Shown in pieces: positions 1-9,101 of a stretch of DNA of 64,000 bases. Position 1 is the first letter of the stretch; each line of letters begins with the position of its first letter. A model generated the notes under the pieces. It was not told the DNA's origin. It saw only the letters and a program-made list of their open reading frames with translations, and did no database searches. This DNA is from Tetramitus jugosus (lineage: Eukaryota; Heterolobosea; Eutetramitea; Acrasida; Vahlkampfiidae), in the NCBI GenBank assembly GCA_937625935.1, contig OW569372.1, forward strand, positions 248,001 through 312,000. Direction: 5' to 3'. The position numbers and the translations under genes are program-made.

Positions 1-663
1 AATCTGACAAACCTGGGATACGATGAAAGTAAACTACTGGCTATTCTAGACGAGGTCAATACAAAATCAGCTTCGATTGGAGGACAGTATTTAGAATTGG
101 ACAATATTACTCTACTAATACCGTCCGATGCTCCATACAACACTGATCAAGTGTTCTTTGAAGATAGGAAGACTGCAATTTTGGACGGAATCGCACTGAG
201 AGATGCGACACTACTCAAAGCAGAGATTATCAGAATTAACATTGATAAGTCAAACAGCTCTCTCTTAGCAATATCTCGTAGTGTCAACAGCATAAACACG
301 ACTCTCCACGATGATACTGGTCCTAATCAAATCAGAAGGGGAATCAATTCGCTCGGAGAAGTATTCAAGGCTCTGCAAGTGGCAATAGGCAACGCATTTA
401 CTTCCTTTTATAACCTAATATCGTCGAAACTTAATGACATCCTGGCTTTGACCAAGTGTGATCATGTAAGCCACTTTTACTCTGCTAGTAAGAAACATGT
501 GTGCCAAGGAATTAGTCCCTCATCGGGTATCATCGCTATATCTTGCTTCTTACTTTCCGTAGTTGGTCTTGTTTGGTTCTGTTTCATTCTTCCTCTCACG
601 AAGAAAATTGGAAATGCAACTGCAGAGAACTCAATTGACAGAGAGTTATCAGAAAGGTACTAA
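1..663 (+). CDS. C-terminal part of a membrane protein (5' end outside window)
   Basis: The frame is open from base 1 to the TAA at 661-663, so this is the 3' end of a longer gene; no credible ATG start lies inside. The 220 visible residues contain several N-glycosylation sequons (NIT, NSS, NTT) in a long helical, probably extracytoplasmic segment. A pair of spaced cysteines (KCDH and HVCQG) follows, then one strong membrane helix (from SGIIAIS to FILPL, about residues 178-203) and a short polar tail. A glycosylated helical loop with cysteines just before the last TM resembles the layout of tweety/prominin-type or plant Cys-rich multi-pass proteins. This is a topological resemblance only and the family is not identified. 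The upstream sequence is needed for a real name. Confidence 0.7.
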   Translation, partial: NLTNLGYDESKLLAILDEVNTKSASIGGQYLELDNITLLIPSDAPYNTDQVFFEDRKTAILDGIALRDATLLKAEIIRINIDKSNSSLLAISRSVNSINTTLHDDTGPNQIRRGINSLGEVFKALQVAIGNAFTSFYNLISSKLNDILALTKCDHVSHFYSASKKHVCQGISPSSGIIAISCFLLSVVGLVWFCFILPLTKKIGNATAENSIDRELSERY

Positions 664-973
664 AAAACCAAAAGTTTTTGGACGAATAAAGTGTTTTCGA
701 CCAAAAATGTTTTTTGTGTTTTGACACCCACACTACAATTCGACGATTGACATTCTGCGAGATAGATTTCGAGAAGCTGGAATTAGTGGTGTCCTTCATT
801 TTGTTTGAGTTGAAAGGTTGAAATGATGATTGTGCTTCATGAACGAAGCTTTGTAAAATAGGGACATCTGAAGAATATGGGAAGATGATACAAATCTGAT
901 ATCAACCAACTCTTTTTGTGTGCCACAACAAAAAACTGGACATGATCTCACGGTGAGAACAGAAACACACAAA
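664..973. other. Intergenic region
   Basis: About 310 bp between the stop of the membrane-protein fragment and the ATG at 974. It is AT-rich, with no ORF or RNA gene that I can support. It should hold the 3' UTR of the upstream gene and the promoter and leader of the next. A frame open from a GTG at 920 adds 18 residues to the next protein, but ATG 974 is the first usable start. Confidence 0.5.
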
Positions 974-2056
974 ATGAGCGAACAAACAATGTCATTCTCA
1001 CAAAACTATCATCGGCCTCATCTTGGCATGAACCGCTACAACAACCACATTGAAATTATGTCAAACGACGAGTCAACACCACCACCACTGATTCACAACA
1101 GCATCACAACAATGACTGTCGACGATGATCAACAAGAAGAACAGTTGGAAAAACAAAGACGCTATCAAAGTCTCCATCATCACCATCGGCCTCACTATGC
1201 AACCTCTTCATCATCACCAATCACCGAACATGATCACAACAACAACACACAGAATCAAACAAACACAACAACAACAATAGGAACAGAAGGAACAACTCCC
1301 TCTACAACAATTGTTGTCAATGAATCAACACAACAAAAGAAAAAGAACAACGTAACAACAGTCACAACAGTTTCTCCTGATGAAGTGCAGATTGATGTCG
1401 TTCCTGGTGCTCCTACAGGAGCTGCCAATTCGACGATGCAACCTGCCAGTTTTTGGAGCATGTTTTATTCTCCCATTTCGTATCTTTTTGGCGGGAATAA
1501 TACTCCTGCGATCGCACAGGATGCCTCTGCACAGCAGAGCTCTGTTGAAGAAGAAACGAGAAAACAGAAACAAGAACGGTTGATCCGTGATGGCAATCAA
1601 AAAGGTGGAAGTGACTCCGCCGTAGTGATAAAGCGGAGAAAAGGAAACTCCTACACTCACTGGATATCTGATATTATGCAGCGGTTTGGGACAGATGCAA
1701 GCAAGACGGTGACAGATGCGTTCAAGGAGCCATTAGAGCTGTTGGCAAGGTCTCCCGTGCTCAGAACAGGTGAAGTGCTCGTTGTTCACAGTGTTGATTT
1801 TGATAGTCTGAGACTAGATCGACTGTTCAAGTACATGGGACTGTTTGTCTTCTTTCTCCAGTTTTCAAAAATGTTTCTGCACAGATTGTTCCTGAGGAGG
1901 AGTGGTTTGAGGGCAATTACCAGTCATCCATCTTCACATGATCAGCTCATGCACAAGCCAGTTGTTGCTGCTATTACTGCTGCACCATCGACAAGCAGTC
2001 GTCAACCTGTTGCACAGCAGACTGAGGCAAAACGTAGCTGGAGAAGAAGAAAATGA
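974..2056 (+). CDS. Hypothetical low-complexity protein, possible membrane anchor
   Basis: 360 residues starting at ATG 974 (MSEQTMSF). The first ~170 residues are low complexity: Asn/Gln/Thr/His-rich, with a HHHH tract and poly-Thr. The central part has Ala/Gln-rich and basic stretches (TRKQKQERL, KRRKGN). Around residues 235-330 the sequence becomes ordered, with an amphipathic stretch (HWISDIMQRFG), then a hydrophobic segment (YMGLFVFFLQFSKMFLHRLFL) that could be a membrane helix or amphipathic anchor. The tail is basic. I recognise no family. Stop 2056 lies about 80 bp from the last codon of the convergent calmodulin gene, so the two 3' UTRs probably overlap. Confidence 0.65.
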   Translation: MSEQTMSFSQNYHRPHLGMNRYNNHIEIMSNDESTPPPLIHNSITTMTVDDDQQEEQLEKQRRYQSLHHHHRPHYATSSSSPITEHDHNNNTQNQTNTTTTIGTEGTTPSTTIVVNESTQQKKKNNVTTVTTVSPDEVQIDVVPGAPTGAANSTMQPASFWSMFYSPISYLFGGNNTPAIAQDASAQQSSVEEETRKQKQERLIRDGNQKGGSDSAVVIKRRKGNSYTHWISDIMQRFGTDASKTVTDAFKEPLELLARSPVLRTGEVLVVHSVDFDSLRLDRLFKYMGLFVFFLQFSKMFLHRLFLRRSGLRAITSHPSSHDQLMHKPVVAAITAAPSTSSRQPVAQQTEAKRSWRRRK

Positions 2057-2135
2057 GAGAATTGTTGTACAGTGTATTAAACTTACTTTTTTGTACACTG
2101 TAGTGAACTTGAACGATTACACTGATACACATAAT

Positions 2136-2735
2136 TTATTTAGTAGAGCTAGGGAATTGTTGATTCTCAGGGTTAGTATTGAACAATTAACGGTTGACAC
2201 AAGTAGAAATGTTTGCAACATACTTCATCATCTTAACAAACTCTTCATAGTTGATTTGACCATCACCATCGGTGTCAGCTTCGCTGATCATTTCATTCAC
2301 TTCTTCTTCAGTCAGTTTTTCCCCCAAGTTTGTCATCACGTGTCTCAATTCACTGGCATCAATGAAGCCGTTGCCATCCTTATCAAACACCTTGAACGCT
2401 TCTCTAATTTCTTCTTCAGAGTCAGAGCTCTTCATCTTTCTAGCCATCAAGCTCAAGAATTCCTATAGATTATAAATGACTGTACGATAAGCAATGTCTC
2501 TTACAACGACATATTCGATCTGAACAGAATTACATACATTGAAGTCAATCTCTCCGTTCCCATCGCTGTCCACTTCATTGATCATATCTTGGAGCTCCAT
2601 TTCGGTTGGGTTTTGACCGAGTGACTTCATTACGATCCCTAGTTCGATTGTCGTAATTGTTCCATCACCATCCTTGTCGAAGAGTGCAAAAGCTTCCTTA
2701 AACTCAGCAATTTGTTCTTGGCTTAGCTCATCCAT
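2136..2735 (-). CDS. CAM: Calmodulin (three exons)
   Basis: Canonical four-EF-hand Ca2+ sensor. Exons on the minus strand are 2735-2538, 2462-2224 and 2148-2136, joined across introns 2537-2463 and 2223-2149. Both introns are 75 bp with GTATGT donors, and the second contains a perfect TACTAAC branch point. Splicing gives exactly 149 residues, the standard calmodulin length, ending FVKMMNSTK. Reading through the second donor would give an atypical tail instead. All four loops are intact: [36 protein letters not shown] and [12 protein letters not shown]. The N-terminus [12 protein letters not shown] matches the family. It should bind and activate kinases, phosphatases and flagellar and cytoskeletal targets in a Ca2+-dependent way. 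A second, divergent copy without introns lies at 53988. Confidence 0.95.
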
Positions 2736-2872
2736 GTTGTGGTCTCTGACTATGATCGATTGATCTTTACTATTTTTCGTTTGCGACTACTGGAAGAAAC
2801 GAACATTGAACAGTTCTGGTATTGAGCAAAATCGTAAGAAGAGGCGGTCAAATTTTAAAAAACCGTTCATTT

Positions 2873-4288
2873 CTACGACACTTGGCGGTTCGGTTCAATT
2901 TTGTCCAACAGCTGTAGTACTTGCGTGTACATCTTTCGAAGAGTGTCAGGAGTGTTGTGGTTTGAGATGAGCTTGGGTGCTTCGATTTTTCTTTCAAAGT
3001 GCGTTGCCTGATAGTTGGCATAGTACTTGTGCTCCGGTATATCATCGGGTAGCTGTACACCACAGAGGGCAGCCATCACTGAGGCCCAACAAATACTTGT
3101 TGAACAATTGTCGTATCCTCCTCCGCCAAGCACCAACATTTTGTTCAAGTTTGGATATCTGGTCTTATCAATCAAGAATGCCTTCAACATTTTTGCTAGA
3201 TTTTCAACGAGTTGCAGGGAAAGATTAGCGTGGCCAAGTTTGTCTCGGGCCAGCAGATCTGCACCACATGTCCATACAATGCAATCTGGTTGATAAGAAT
3301 CGATTGTCTTACGCACAACTCCTCTGAATAATTGAAAGTACTGGGAGTCTTCAATTCCTTCTGCAAATGGTACATTGATACAGTGATAGAGACCCTTGGA
3401 TTGTGTCAATCCATACTCATTTACTGTTCCTGTACCAGGATACAATCCTTGTCCATATTCGTGAAATGAAAGTGTCAAGACCTTGTCCGTGTGGTAGAAT
3501 GCAGATTGAACACCATCGTGATGGTGAACGTCGGTGTCAATACAGAGGACTCGTTTGTGATTTTTGAGTAATTCCAATGTACTGATCACAACATCGTTAA
3601 TGTAACAGAATCCAGAAGCCTTTGATCGAAAACAGTGATGTCTTCCACCTTCCCATGCAAATGCAATCACTGGCTCCCCCGCAAACGACTCACAAGAATT
3701 CAACAACCTGGCACCTGTCAACGATCCACCAGCAATAGCTTTACAATACTGCATCATATTGGGAAACGGTTCCGTATCATCAACCAGGCCATACTCTTGC
3801 TGGAGCTGTTCTATCTCATCCTTTGCTTTCATCTGGTGATCAGTTTCTTGTTCGTCATCATTCGAACTTTGAGTATTCTCCTTTCCGTCGTCAGCTCGAC
3901 TCGTACTCACCAATAAACTTTCTCCTGCTCTATTCGTACACCACTCACTAATCTTGCACAGAGCATCCAGATAGGCCTTGCTATGAAAGGTGCGGAGTTG
4001 GTCCATGGTGGCCTCTTCTGGTGCAACAAGCTTGACATTGGCTAATTTGTGGATGCCATAGGATTGGATCAAAGAATGAACCATGAATGATCGACTATTC
4101 TCCTGCTGTTCTTCCACATCGACACAATGATCAAACTTGTGAATGGTACCGGAGGGCAATAAAGCTCCATTTTTCATATACTCATCAGAATACACATAGA
4201 AACATGATGCATCAACCGAGGGCTGGTGATACTGTTTGGGTTTCTTGAAAGAGGCATCAAGGACAGCGTCGTTCCGACTTCGTTTCAT
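2873..4288 (-). CDS. Class I histone deacetylase, HDAC8-like
   Basis: Zn2+-dependent lysine deacetylase, 471 residues from ATG 4288. The frame runs further upstream, but only through a tRNA gene. The start of the domain (FYVYSDEY, MVHSLIQSYGIHK, FHSKAYLDAL) and the tail (DDIPEHKYY) match HDAC8 better than the Rpd3/HDAC1 group. Catalytic residues are present: HH 217-218, Zn ligands D253, H255 and D344, and Y392 in GGGGY. One position is odd: the very conserved HHGDG motif reads HHHDG (Gly to His at 257). An acidic/polar insert of about 45 residues (roughly 125-170: DDGKEN, SSNDDEQETD) sits between the first helices and the core. A basic N-terminus (KRSRND, KKPK) could act in nuclear import. 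Confidence 0.93.
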   Translation of the reverse strand: MKRSRNDAVLDASFKKPKQYHQPSVDASCFYVYSDEYMKNGALLPSGTIHKFDHCVDVEEQQENSRSFMVHSLIQSYGIHKLANVKLVAPEEATMDQLRTFHSKAYLDALCKISEWCTNRAGESLLVSTSRADDGKENTQSSNDDEQETDHQMKAKDEIEQLQQEYGLVDDTEPFPNMMQYCKAIAGGSLTGARLLNSCESFAGEPVIAFAWEGGRHHCFRSKASGFCYINDVVISTLELLKNHKRVLCIDTDVHHHDGVQSAFYHTDKVLTLSFHEYGQGLYPGTGTVNEYGLTQSKGLYHCINVPFAEGIEDSQYFQLFRGVVRKTIDSYQPDCIVWTCGADLLARDKLGHANLSLQLVENLAKMLKAFLIDKTRYPNLNKMLVLGGGGYDNCSTSICWASVMAALCGVQLPDDIPEHKYYANYQATHFERKIEAPKLISNHNTPDTLRKMYTQVLQLLDKIEPNRQVS

Positions 4289-4319
4289 TGTTGTTGGGTG
4301 GCAAGAGAGGACGCAAAAC

Positions 4320-4324
4320 AAAAA
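4320..4324 (-). terminator. RNA polymerase III T-run terminator of tRNA-Asp
   Basis: Five consecutive T residues on the minus strand, three bases after the mature 3' end of the tRNA and about 32 bp upstream of the HDAC ATG. This is the standard pol III stop signal. Confidence 0.8.
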
Positions 4325-4327
4325 GAT

Positions 4328-4398
4328 CTCGAGCACCGGGAATCGAACCCGGGTCGCCAGAGTGACAGTCTGGAATGCTACCCCTATACCATGCCCGA
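4328..4398 (-). tRNA. tRNA-Asp (GUC)
   Basis: A 71-nt cloverleaf on the minus strand. The acceptor stem TCGGGCA pairs with TGCTCGA (seven pairs, one G-U). The anticodon stem CCAGA/TCTGG encloses loop CTGTCAC, giving anticodon GTC. The T arm is CCGGG-TTCGATT-CCCGG, and the internal promoter B box GGTTCGATTCC is intact. The D stem (GTAT/GCAT) has one A-C mismatch. No intron. A TTTTT pol III terminator follows 3 nt after the discriminator base. The gene sits in the short promoter of the HDAC8-like gene on the same strand. Confidence 0.92.
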
Positions 4399-4600
4399 TT
4401 GATACTTCTCTATGAAATCGCAATTTGTCGCGCGTTGTGACGCTTCTTGAGTTATCATTGGTGGTTGTTTGTGCGTTGTGGTGTTCTTGGTGAATGTTTC
4501 TTGCTTTTTATCGTTATAATTTTCAATTTCTAGAATTTCGATGAAGTACTCGAAAACCGAAAATAACGTTTGTTGCTCTCCCTGACGAAAAACTCAGAAC

Positions 4601-5824
4601 ATGTCAGATGTTGTCTCTGGTGTTGCGAGTAGAGCTAAGAGCGTACCCACTAGAAGTTCTCGACTTGGTCTCCAAAAAACAATGTTGGAACCGTTACAAT
4701 GCCCGATGGAAGTTAGGTATTCTCCAGCGAGAAGATCTCGACCGACAACAACTCATTTGTCGTCTAGTTTAGATAGCATCAAAAGACTGCAACCTATGAA
4801 CAACAAATCCAACTCGTCTACACGCAGGAGACATCTTTCAAACTCTTCGGTCTTTTCCAGAAATCTTAAATCTTTATCTGACAGTGCGAAAGCACCAGAA
4901 GATCGAGATTCTGCTACGGTGAAGAGTAATTGGATTGAGCCGGTAGCAGTTTCGAAGAGGAGGTCGATTTGTCTGAGAGAGGATGACGACCGATGGAAGC
5001 GAGATAAAACTGAAAATCGAATTCTCAAGAAGCAATGTTTTGCTCACGTTGATTCCTCTGTTCTGCCAGAAGTTCCTCGACCACACCTATCTTCTTCTTT
5101 GAAATCATCCATTCCATTCTCCATTCGGTGCTTTAAGATTCAACAATTTATCAATCAATTAGAATACAATTATGTAGATCAATATTTTTTCAACACGAAG
5201 AAGAATCGTCCATTGTACAGTATATTGAACACAGCAAAGGAAATAACAAAGGAGTGTCTTCCGATTCGATGTATAGAAGGATGTTTCCTTGGTATTTTCT
5301 TTACTCAGAATATGCTAGATGTTGATCGATATCCAGTAATGTTCGCGAGCAAAATGCTAGGTAAAACTTACAAGTAAGTAGTGAACGTTGTTTGGTATCA
5401 TTCTTCGAAAATTAATCTCAACCCCCTCAGACATATTGTACTCATAGTTCACCATCAAGGTCTCTTTGGAGCGTTGGGGATGAGTCGAAAAACTGAGTTA
5501 GCATATAAACCGCTCGTGTTCCAGAGCATGTCGGCAGTACTGCTTGATTACAAGCAATGGTATGCAAATTACTATCATACATTGAAGAAAATTCGAATAG
5601 GGTTGCCGATTAATCATGACAGTCAAGATCGAGCTGTTCCCAACTGGTATTTTCTGACATTAACAAACGTTGCCAAGGAAGATTGGACATCTCTCAGTTC
5701 CAAAATCGATGAATATGTCCTTGAGTCAAAGAGAGCAGCAAACGACTATGTAAAATTACAAAAGCTATCAAGCAAATATCGACGGAAAGATGCTCAAATT
5801 ACAGAGGCTACCGGATCTGAATAA
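4601..5824 (+). CDS. VASH: Vasohibin-type tubulin tyrosine carboxypeptidase
   Basis: Exons 4601-5373 and 5431-5824, with a 57-bp intron (GTAAGTAG...CCCTCAG), encode 388 residues. The second half matches vasohibins: FKIQQFINQLEYN, KKNRPLYSILNTAKEITKE, then the catalytic centre. Cys224 (PIRCIEG), His259 (HIVLIVH) and Ser276 (GALGMSR) keep the exact family spacing of 35 and 17 residues. The intron splits the codon immediately before the catalytic His. Vasohibins remove the C-terminal tyrosine of alpha-tubulin, usually with the small partner SVBP; no SVBP candidate is seen here. The first ~170 residues are Ser/Arg-rich and probably disordered, and may bind microtubules. Its stop is 10 bp from the stop of the convergent helicase gene. 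Confidence 0.92.
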
Positions 5825-5834
5825 TCAACTTTGT

Positions 5835-8134
5835 TTACTCCTTTGCTCGTTTTGATCTTCGTAAATATAACTTTGCATTAGATCCAGTCCTCTTGTTGGA
5901 TGTTTTATCGACATTCTGGGCATTGCTCAATACTCTGGGCGGTTTAAATGATGATTTAACGAGAGGAATATTATTATAACTTGCCCTAGATAACTCCTCT
6001 GATTCAACATGCGAATCCTGAGAGCACTGTGAAGCAGGTAAATAGAGAGATCCATACGAATCCTGAGAGTTGTATTGAAATACGTCCCTTTCATTTTCCT
6101 GCACTTGCTCATCCACCTGCTCATCGATCTTTTTCTGCTTCTTAATCATGCGTATGACTTCATGATCTCGTAAACACTCGGACAAAAATTGTCTGCTCAT
6201 ATTCTGGTCAATACCTTCCCATTGGATCCACTCTTTTCCTCGACGTCGTATCTGCGTCAAAAACGGAGATTGGTCGTGAAGTCTCACTGATTCTTTGTCA
6301 ATTTGCTGCGCTTTTGAGCATAGTAAGTACAAGGTTTGCTTTGCTCGAGTAATTCCAACATACAACAGCCGCCTCTCCTCTTCTCTGTTTTCATTACGCT
6401 CGTACGGTATTTGTCCTTCCACTAAATTAAATATGAATACGATGGGCCATTCTAAACCTTTGGAAGAGTGAAGAGTCGAAAAAGTCACTTTACAATCTTC
6501 TTGGGATGAGCTATCAGAGACAAAGTGAGCCATCTGATTAATTATATCCTTGATAGAAGTTATGTTTTCAGAGCTCAAATGTCGAATCAGGTTATAATAA
6601 CGTTCAATTTCTTCACCTGTGGCAGAGTCCAAGAAGTGCGATTCAGAAATCAGACTTTTCAGTACTGTGACCGGATTTTTGTCTAGCTTCTTCATTTGGA
6701 TAAGCGACTCCATCATCGAGCAATATTTTTCCAAAGAATCTTTCTCTTCGGCACAGACATATGTATCATTCATCGCAATATAATCTCTAATAGTGGCAAA
6801 TATCGAACATTTGTTTTTCATGTGACTACTTCCTATTTCTTTCAGTGCTTCCGAGCATATATCAATTTTGGACAAGTACAATGCTTCGAAAAATAGTTTG
6901 GAATTGGACGCGTCTTCCAATAGCTTTAAATGCGTTGACATGAACTTTACGTCTCTTGTCTCTGTAGTCTCCGTTTGACTTACCTTCCTTTGGAAGGGTA
7001 TGCCAAATTCTCGTAGTTCGCTCTCGAGTGCGTTTGAATGATACTTGCAGCGAAACAGTACAGCGATATCACTGTAGCGAACACCTGTCTGTTGCACTAA
7101 CCTGGCTATTTCACTCCTGATAAACCTCACTTGAGCAGAATCATCCACTGTTTCTTTTACAATTACATGTCCATGTGATGTTGCATTCGATTGTAAATTT
7201 CTTTGCTGTCCATCAGTTTCCATCAGACACATGGCTGTATTTAAAATCACTTCGTGACTTCGATAATTCTGGACTAAATTAACAACCAATGACTTTGGGT
7301 AATCACTCTTGAACATGGTAATATTACGGGATGACGCAGCTCTCCACATGAAAATATTCTGATCTGGATCTCCCACCACAAAGATCCGCTGATGTACCGA
7401 TGCTAAATGCTTTGCTATATCATATTGTACAAGATTCGTGTCCTGGAACTCGTCTACCAACAAGTACTCAATGCCAGATGAGATTTGCTTCCGCTTGTTC
7501 GCATCTCCTTCAAACAGTAACTTTGTTTCCAACAACAAATCATCAAAGTCAATCAAATCCGATTCTCGAAGATTCCTCTGATATAAATGAGCCACCTTTC
7601 TCATATCTGTCCGCTTGATACCTTGAAAGTCAAGATCACCATTGTTCTTACAGTTGGAAATAAGACCCAATATATCTCTGTCTTTTAATCCCTCTTCAAA
7701 CTCATAATTCTCCTTGGCTTTACCCATGATTCGAGTCTGCTCAGCAGTTGTAACCAGCGAATACGCTTGCCCTAAAATCTTGTGACACGCACTGTGAAAT
7801 GTACAAATTCGGCAACTTTTTGCCTCTGGGCACATCTTGTTTGCCCTGTCTCTCATTTCTTCAGCCTTTATGTCTGTTGTTTCAGTGATCCATCTCAAAC
7901 TCAACAAACAAAATGATAGCTACATACGGCCTTGACAGAAAAAGTGAGAGCCATGATTTTTTCAGGTGCCACACCCATTCTCTCAATCAAATAGGTGATT
8001 CTACCCGTGATCACAGATGTTTTACCAGTACCTGGACCCGCAATGATGCAACATTGATCTTTGTGTGTCGTCACAGCATCTCGCTGCTCCAAGTTTAATC
8101 CTCTGAGGTATTCATCAAGTCGTTTTGAAGTCAT
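5835..8134 (-). CDS. UvrD/Rep family 3'-5' DNA helicase (Srs2-like)
   Basis: Exons 8134-7928 and 7865-5835, with a 62-bp intron (GTATGT...AAAG), encode 745 residues. The splice restores the motif Ia block ALTFSVKAAEEMRDRA. SF1A helicase motifs are all visible: Walker A AGPGTGKTS (~32-40), Ic TFHSACHKIL, Walker B LLVDEFQDTN, III VGDPDQNIFMWRAA, IV LVQNYRS, V TLHSSKGLEWPIVFI and VI RLLYVGITRAK. The C-terminus is long, polar and Ser/Asn-rich and ends in a basic RRSKRAKE that could be a nuclear signal. Eukaryotic members (Srs2, FBH1, PARI) dismantle Rad51 filaments and act in recombination control; which one this equals cannot be told. The family could also have been acquired from bacteria. ATG 8134 is preferred over an upstream GTG. 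Confidence 0.93.
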
Positions 8135-8459
8135 TACACTGTACCAAGACAAAGAACACACAACAGCACTTGAAGCTTTTGACTCGTTTCTTTCAGATGT
8201 GACTTTGCTTTGAATGTTGTCATGATTTGAAGTTCGAGATTTTTGCAGAACAAAAAATGGGCGGGCTTTGAAGAACGGATCAGAATGATACAGTAATCAA
8301 TTCATTCATTTATTTTATGACGATTTACAAAGCAGAGTTGTCAATCTTAAAACGATCACTCTTCAAAAATGACGGACAACAATTTCTTCTTCGAGATGAT
8401 TCTCCAAGAATTGCTGAACAATTATAACACACAATAAAACACATACCCACACATGTGGA
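8135..8459. other. Intergenic: U1-C 3' end and helicase promoter
   Basis: About 325 bp between the U1-C stop and the helicase ATG, both on the minus strand. It is AT-rich with a few short G/C patches (for example GGGCGGGC near 8261). No ORF or RNA gene is supported. Confidence 0.45.
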
Positions 8460-8975
8460 TTATTGCCGTTGTTGAGGTGGTGGAACAGCAGCACCACCAC
8501 TATTCAATGGCAATGGTGGGGCACCACCCATAAACGGTGGAGGAGCCATTCCTCTTGGTGGCATTTGTGAAAAAGGTCCTGAAGGTGGTGGACCACCACT
8601 ACCAGGAGCACCACCACCACCACCAAATGATGGTAATACTCCATAGGGAGGAGGAATCATTGTCATTGGTGGTGGAGCATTGCGTTGATTGTTCATTATT
8701 TGATGATGTGGATGATGCATCATTGGTGGTTGATGATGATGGTGATGAGGATGAGCATGGTGTGGTGGTTGTTGGTGATGTTGATGTTGTTGGTGTGGCA
8801 TGTTCATTGGTGATGGTGTTGTTGTTGTTGTCGTAGGAAAGGAATCAACAACAAATTGACCATAGTAAGCTTTTACGTTCGTTTTGTGTTTCCAACCGCC
8901 ATTGTGTAGTTTGCGGACGCTGGGTGAATCATGCGTTAGGTATACATCACAATAATCACAATAGTATTTGGGCAT
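8460..8975 (-). CDS. SNRPC: U1 snRNP protein C
   Basis: 171 residues. The N-terminal matrin/U1-C zinc finger is nearly identical to the family: [19 protein letters not shown], with ligands C6, C9, H24 and H30, followed by [10 protein letters not shown]1-C stabilises U1 snRNA pairing with the 5' splice site, in keeping with a spliceosomal genome that uses GTATGT/GTAAGT donors. The rest is the usual disordered tail rich in Pro, Met, His and Gly ([24 protein letters not shown], repeated PPP blocks). No intron. The tail's repetitive bases explain the antisense ORF in this stretch. Confidence 0.97.
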   Translation of the reverse strand: MPKYYCDYCDVYLTHDSPSVRKLHNGGWKHKTNVKAYYGQFVVDSFPTTTTTTPSPMNMPHQQHQHHQQPPHHAHPHHHHHQPPMMHHPHHQIMNNQRNAPPPMTMIPPPYGVLPSFGGGGGAPGSGGPPPSGPFSQMPPRGMAPPPFMGGAPPLPLNSGGAAVPPPQQRQ

Positions 8976-9101
8976 CTCGTATGCTACGCGTACTATTGTC
9001 CGTAAATTTGATTTGAGTGATTATGTTTTTTGTTTTTTTCAAAGCTCTCTTCAATTTGATCGTTGAAGGTTTTGTTTATTGTGTGTATTGGGTGGAGGAA
9101 C

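Noticed and set aside
4289-4423. 45-residue N-terminal extension of the HDAC
   Set aside because: It translates the tRNA-Asp gene and its terminator; ATG 4288 gives a normal HDAC8-type start.
8537-8836. Val/His/Asp-rich plus-strand frame over U1-C
   Set aside because: It is the complement of the repetitive His/Pro tail codons of U1-C.
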